From positions 62,001-126,000 of the forward strand of contig NZ_FNZU01000004.1 in the NCBI RefSeq assembly GCF_900109325.1: a DNA stretch of 64,000 nucleotides. The letters run 5' to 3'. Below the pieces are notes generated by a model. It saw only the letters and a program-made list of their open reading frames with translations, was not told the origin of the DNA and did not search any database. Both the position numbers and the translations under genes were made by a program. This stretch comes from Alkalibacterium pelagium. GTDB lineage: Bacteria > Bacillota > Bacilli > Lactobacillales > Carnobacteriaceae_A. How positions within the stretch are numbered: the stretch's first letter is position 1; each line of letters begins with the position of its first letter. Positions 60,109 through 64,000 of this stretch are shown one piece after another.

Positions 60109-62130
60109 ATGGCAAAACAGTTATTTGACAAAATGCTATACGGTGGAGATTATAATCCAGAACAATGGCCGAGAGAGATTTGGGATGAGGATATGAGACT
60201 CTTCAAAAAAGCTCATATTAATTCAGCGACTGTAAATGTCTTTTCGTGGGCTAAACTGCAGCCATCTGAACAGGAGTATAACTTTTCAGAACTAGATGAC
60301 ATCATTAACATGCTGAGCAAGGAAAATTATGAGATTGTTCTTGGGACGTCAACGGCAGCCATTCCAGCTTGGTTATGTCGAAAATACCCGGATATTATGC
60401 GAGTAGATTTTGAAGGAAGAAAACAGCGCGTTGGGCATCGACACAATCATTGCCCCAACAGCCCCACTTTTCACCGATTTGCTAAGCGCTTAGTTTCTAA
60501 AGTCGCCGAACGTTACGGAGATAACCCGCATGTGAAAGTCTGGCATATCTCCAATGAGTACGGGGGAGAATGTTACTGTGAAAATTGTGAAAGAGCCTTT
60601 CGTGTATGGGTAAAAGATAAATACAAAACCATTGATGCTGTCAACGAAGCTTGGAATATGCATTTCTGGAGCCATACCCTTCATAGCTTTGACGATATTT
60701 TTGTACCGAATTATTTAGGAGATGGCATCAGCGATACAGCTGCCGCTTATGCCGGCTTGTCTATTGATTATCGCCGGTTCAATTCAGAAAGCTTGCTTAA
60801 TAATTTCATCATGGAAAGAGAAGCGATCCGTGAATTTGATAAAGAAACACCAGTCACAACGAACTTTATGGGAGCCTATAAACCCTTAGACTATTTCAAG
60901 TGGGCAAAGGAAATGGATATTGCCTCTTGGGATAATTATCCAGGCTTGCACACGACTCTAAGCCAGACCAATATGAATAATGACTTGATGCGTGGAGTGA
61001 AAGACGGGCAAAGCTTTATGCTGATGGAGCAGACTCCGAGCCAGCAGAACTGGCAACCGTACAATACACTTAAGCGTCCGGGTAAAATGAGAGCTCAAAG
61101 TTATCAAACCATTGCTCATGGAGCAGATACGATTCAGTTTTTCCAGATGAGACGCACAAAAGGTGCTGTTGAAAAATTTCACGGTGCAGTGATAGAGCAC
61201 GTAGGGCATGAACAGACGCGAGTCTTTAGAGAAGTCACTGAACTAGGAAAAGAGTTGGAACAGTTAGGCGATACCCTTATCGGAGCTGAAACAAAAGCCA
61301 GAGTCGGTATCTTATTTGACTGGGATAATTACTGGGCCCTTGAATACACGAGCGGACCAACTGTTGATTTAAGATATGTGGATCAGATTCAGCGCTACTA
61401 TGATGCCTGTTATAACCAGCAAGTCGCTATTGACATGATTCACATGGATTCTGATTTTGAAAAGTATGATATTGTTCTAGCTCCTGTTTTGTATATGGTT
61501 AAAGAAGGCATCGCAGAAAAAATAGATGCTTTTGTTAAACAAGGTGGTACTTTCTTGACAACTTACATGAGTGGAATTGTAGATCAGAGCGATAATGTCC
61601 ATTTAGGAGGCTACCCTGGCCCACTAAGAGAAACACTTGGTATTTGGGTAGAGGAAATAGATGCTTTGGCTCCAAACAGTTATAACTCCATCAAAACGGA
61701 ATCTGATTTATTTGAGAAGAATGACTATACATGCATGATGATCTGTGACCTGATGCATACAGAAGGCGCAGAAGTGATAGCTGAATATGGTTCTGATTTT
61801 TATAAAGGGATGCCTGTTGTGACCAAAAACAAACGAGGAGAGGGAGAAGCGTGGTATGTGGGAGCTGTGTTAGAGCAGAACATGTTAAACGAACTCATTG
61901 CTCAGTTGCTGGATCAAAAAGGCATTAAAGGTTTCGGACCTCTTCCTGAAGGAGTGGAAATTGCCAGTCGAGTGAAAGACGGGAAAGAGTTTTTCTTCGT
62001 TATGAACCATTCCGATCAGACACATACCATTGAAACAGAATTCGAAGGGTATACAGATTTATTGAGTGGAGAAAAAGCCCAGCGTTCAATAGAGCTTCAA
62101 TCATTTGATGTCCAGATTTTAACACCATAA
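60109..62130 (+). CDS. GH42 beta-galactosidase
   Basis: A 673-residue GH42 enzyme. It starts YGGDYNPEQWPREIWDEDM, with acid/base Glu150 in HISNEYGG and nucleophile Glu307 in LMEQTPSQQNW. The zinc-binding cysteines lie in CYCENC plus the one in HNHCPNS. A trimerisation (class I glutamine amidotransferase-like) domain is at about 390-600, with a small C-terminal beta domain. It hydrolyses beta-galactosides in the cytoplasm, for instance galactosyl side chains. AGGAGGA precedes the ATG. Confidence 0.93.
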   Translation: MAKQLFDKMLYGGDYNPEQWPREIWDEDMRLFKKAHINSATVNVFSWAKLQPSEQEYNFSELDDIINMLSKENYEIVLGTSTAAIPAWLCRKYPDIMRVDFEGRKQRVGHRHNHCPNSPTFHRFAKRLVSKVAERYGDNPHVKVWHISNEYGGECYCENCERAFRVWVKDKYKTIDAVNEAWNMHFWSHTLHSFDDIFVPNYLGDGISDTAAAYAGLSIDYRRFNSESLLNNFIMEREAIREFDKETPVTTNFMGAYKPLDYFKWAKEMDIASWDNYPGLHTTLSQTNMNNDLMRGVKDGQSFMLMEQTPSQQNWQPYNTLKRPGKMRAQSYQTIAHGADTIQFFQMRRTKGAVEKFHGAVIEHVGHEQTRVFREVTELGKELEQLGDTLIGAETKARVGILFDWDNYWALEYTSGPTVDLRYVDQIQRYYDACYNQQVAIDMIHMDSDFEKYDIVLAPVLYMVKEGIAEKIDAFVKQGGTFLTTYMSGIVDQSDNVHLGGYPGPLRETLGIWVEEIDALAPNSYNSIKTESDLFEKNDYTCMMICDLMHTEGAEVIAEYGSDFYKGMPVVTKNKRGEGEAWYVGAVLEQNMLNELIAQLLDQKGIKGFGPLPEGVEIASRVKDGKEFFFVMNHSDQTHTIETEFEGYTDLLSGEKAQRSIELQSFDVQILTP

Positions 62131-62166
62131 ATTTTCATTTCAGACACCTTGAAAAGAGGAACTAGG

Positions 62167-64000
62167 ATGACTAAAAATATAACGGCTATTAAAGAACAAG
62201 TCAACAAGTTTATTGCTCAGATGACCGTCGAGGAAAAAATAAGTCTGCTCTCTACTTCTCAGAGTGCCATCGAACGCTTAGGAATTAGAGAGTATAAAGT
62301 GGGTGGAGAAGGGGCACATGGCGTGGTGGATCGAGAGGGTGGAATCACCACCTCTTTCCCCCAACCCTTAGGCTTATCCCAAACATGGAATCCAGACTTA
62401 CTAAAAGAAGTCGGAACAGCGATTGGAAATGAAGCACGAATCAAGTACCTCCAATCGAATAAGACCACTTGGCTTACCTTATGGGCACCAACCATTGATA
62501 TGGAAAGAGACCCGAGATGGGGAAGAAACGATGAAGCATACGGTGAAGATCCTTATTTAACCGGGAGATTGAGTGCTGAATTGATTAAAGGCATGCAAGG
62601 AGACGATCCGACCTGGCTTCGGATGGCTGCCGCTCCGAAGCATTTTTATGGAAATAATAACGAAGAGAAAAGAGAAAGTTCATCGAACAGTATAGATTTG
62701 AGGAATAGGGAAGAGTATTATTTAAAGGCTTTTGAGCCAGCTTTTAAAGAAGCTAAAGCTCAGTCAATGATGACGGCCTACAATGGGATAAATGGTGTCC
62801 CGGCGATGCAGCACGAAGACATTGAACAGGTTGTGAGACAAAGATGGGATATGGACGGGTTTGTAGTCTGTGATGGCGGAGCGTTGACATTAAACGTAGA
62901 AGCCTATCATTACTATGATACCTATGAAGAAGCGTTAGCTGATGCATTGAAAAAAGGCATTGACTGTTTTGTAGATGACAAGGAAAAAGTAGAAACAGCA
63001 GCTAAAAAAGCATTAGAAAAAAGTCTGATTACAGAAGAGGATATCACGCGTGCAGTCAAACGCATTCTAACTGTCAGAGGACGCTTAGGTCACTTTGAAG
63101 ACGCGATTCCTTTTGATGAAGTGAGTCATTCACTTTTAGCTGGGGAAGAACACGCTGAACTGGTGAGAAAAGTGACGGCTGAGCAAGCTGTTTTGCTTAA
63201 AAATCATAACAGTCTTCCTTTATCAGAAAAACAGAAAGTGCATCTGACGGGTCCTTTAGCCGATGTGTGGTTTAGAGACTGGTATGGCGGGTATCCTCCG
63301 CATGAAATAACCATCAAAGAAGCTTTGATGGACAAGTTGCCTGAAAACACCATTATTTTTTCACCTTCACATGATGACGTTGCTATAAAAATAAACAATG
63401 CCTACCTAGCTGTAAAAGATGATACATTAGTAGCGGTTTCGTCTGAAGAAGAGGCAGCCGAATTTGTCTTTGAAGATTGGGATTTCGGATCCCATTTGTT
63501 GAAAGAGAAACAGACGGGACGATACATTCAGTATGATGATCAGACGAATACCTTTCGCCTACATAAAAAAGAGGTGTACGACTGGTTTGTAAAAGAAAAC
63601 TGGATCAGTGAAAACAAAAAGGATTGGCAAACCTGGGATAATCACCCAATCGGTATCACTCCTGACGGGTTCATAGGTGCCGTAAAAGAGAGCACACCTA
63701 TTGAGCTGGTTACCAAAAAAGAGGCGATTAAAGAAGCAGCAGCCGCAGCAAAAGAAGCGGATGTTTCTGTCGTCATACTAGGGAACCATCCCATGTTAAA
63801 CGGAAAAGAAACGATGGATAGACCAGGGATGACTCTTCCCGCCCATCAACTGGATCTAGTGAAAGACATATACGCAGTCAATCCAAACGTAGTCGTGGTG
63901 ATAGTTGGGAGCTATCCTTTTGAAATAGACTGGCTGAATCAGCATATACCAGGTATTTTATTTACGACTCATGGTTCTCAAGAATTGGGTACCAGTTTAT
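62167..64000 (+). CDS. GH3 beta-glycosidase (partial, runs off the window)
   Basis: An open frame of 611 codons continuing past the end. GH3 N-terminal barrel features are VGGEGAHGVVDREGG near 46-60, DPRWGRNDEAYGEDPYLTG near 112-130 and KHFYGNNNEE near 157-166. Nucleophile Asp236 is in VVCDGGALTL. The second domain begins KVTAEQAVLLKNHNSLPL and has VVILGNHP. An insertion at about 405-480 (NAYLAVKDDTLVAVSS, DWDFGSHLLKEKQTGRYIQ) resembles a small beta-trefoil. The VVCDGGAL form is closer to GH3 beta-xylosidases than to typical glucosidases; specificity is open. AGAGGAAC lies upstream of the ATG. Confidence 0.88.
   Translation, partial: MTKNITAIKEQVNKFIAQMTVEEKISLLSTSQSAIERLGIREYKVGGEGAHGVVDREGGITTSFPQPLGLSQTWNPDLLKEVGTAIGNEARIKYLQSNKTTWLTLWAPTIDMERDPRWGRNDEAYGEDPYLTGRLSAELIKGMQGDDPTWLRMAAAPKHFYGNNNEEKRESSSNSIDLRNREEYYLKAFEPAFKEAKAQSMMTAYNGINGVPAMQHEDIEQVVRQRWDMDGFVVCDGGALTLNVEAYHYYDTYEEALADALKKGIDCFVDDKEKVETAAKKALEKSLITEEDITRAVKRILTVRGRLGHFEDAIPFDEVSHSLLAGEEHAELVRKVTAEQAVLLKNHNSLPLSEKQKVHLTGPLADVWFRDWYGGYPPHEITIKEALMDKLPENTIIFSPSHDDVAIKINNAYLAVKDDTLVAVSSEEEAAEFVFEDWDFGSHLLKEKQTGRYIQYDDQTNTFRLHKKEVYDWFVKENWISENKKDWQTWDNHPIGITPDGFIGAVKESTPIELVTKKEAIKEAAAAAKEADVSVVILGNHPMLNGKETMDRPGMTLPAHQLDLVKDIYAVNPNVVVVIVGSYPFEIDWLNQHIPGILFTTHGSQELGTSL

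Overview
The window looks like a chromosomal segment of a low-to-moderate GC Gram-positive bacterium of the order Lactobacillales, most likely a Carnobacteriaceae member of the Alkalibacterium/Marinilactibacillus type. This is inferred from a mevalonate-pathway gene (mvaS), strong AGGAGG-type ribosome sites, Bacillus-type GltC/GltAB, CcpA-type cre sites, an M-box riboswitch, a PhoPR-Pst system and YesMN/Lpl-type sugar loci. It is not a taxonomic proof. No rRNA, tRNA, CRISPR array, prophage or intact insertion sequence was seen.

Layout. 1-1.2 kb: three small minus-strand genes of little known function. 1.3-2.4 kb: an MscS channel. 2.4-9.3 kb: a phosphate regulon (PhoP-PhoR, then PstS-PstC-PstA-PstB-PhoU) with a Pho box before pstS. 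9.4-15.9 kb: an XRE/TPR regulator, a WrbA-like quinone reductase, a non-coding tract of seven degenerate 51-bp repeats, a YtxH protein, a phosphoribosyltransferase, an M-box-controlled MgtE Mg2+ transporter and a quinone oxidoreductase. 16.3-23.4 kb: gltC divergent from glutamate synthase gltB-gltD. 24.1-25.3 kb: mvaS. 25.7-34.7 kb: two phosphonate/phosphite-type ABC transporters (PhnD-C-E-E), the first split by a reverse DUF554 gene, with mscL between them. The second carries a Pho box like that of pstS. 34.9-41.8 kb: a RelBE-type toxin-antitoxin pair abutting a kduD remnant, class III fbp, a cysteine hydrolase, a MATE exporter and a divergent glucose-6-phosphate dehydrogenase homologue.

42.1-64 kb (continuing off the end) is a carbohydrate-utilisation island of four transcription units: GH95, YesM/YesN two-component system, DUF624 protein and an unknown lipoprotein; an Lpl-type importer (two permeases and a binding lipoprotein, no ATPase); ROK kinase, GH1 and GH31; then GH43, GH42 and a partial GH3. 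None of the hydrolases has a signal peptide, so oligosaccharides are probably imported and dismantled inside the cell. The enzyme set (alpha-xylosidase, beta-galactosidase, beta-xylosidase/arabinosidase, GH95, beta-glucosidases) suggests a branched, xylose-containing plant glycan such as xyloglucan. The GH1 carries the Ser/Lys/Tyr signature of phospho-glycosidases and sits next to a zinc-motif-less ROK kinase, suggesting ATP-dependent phosphorylation of an imported disaccharide before cleavage. cre-like sites lie at three of the promoters and a tandem operator precedes GH43.

The most notable observations are: the kinase/phospho-glycosidase pair; the permuted PstS; matching 11-bp-phased Pho boxes at pstS and the second phn locus; the Zwf homologue missing two conserved lysines and flanked by copies of a 25-bp repeat; the 51-bp repeat tract; and the unknown lipoprotein tied to YesMN.
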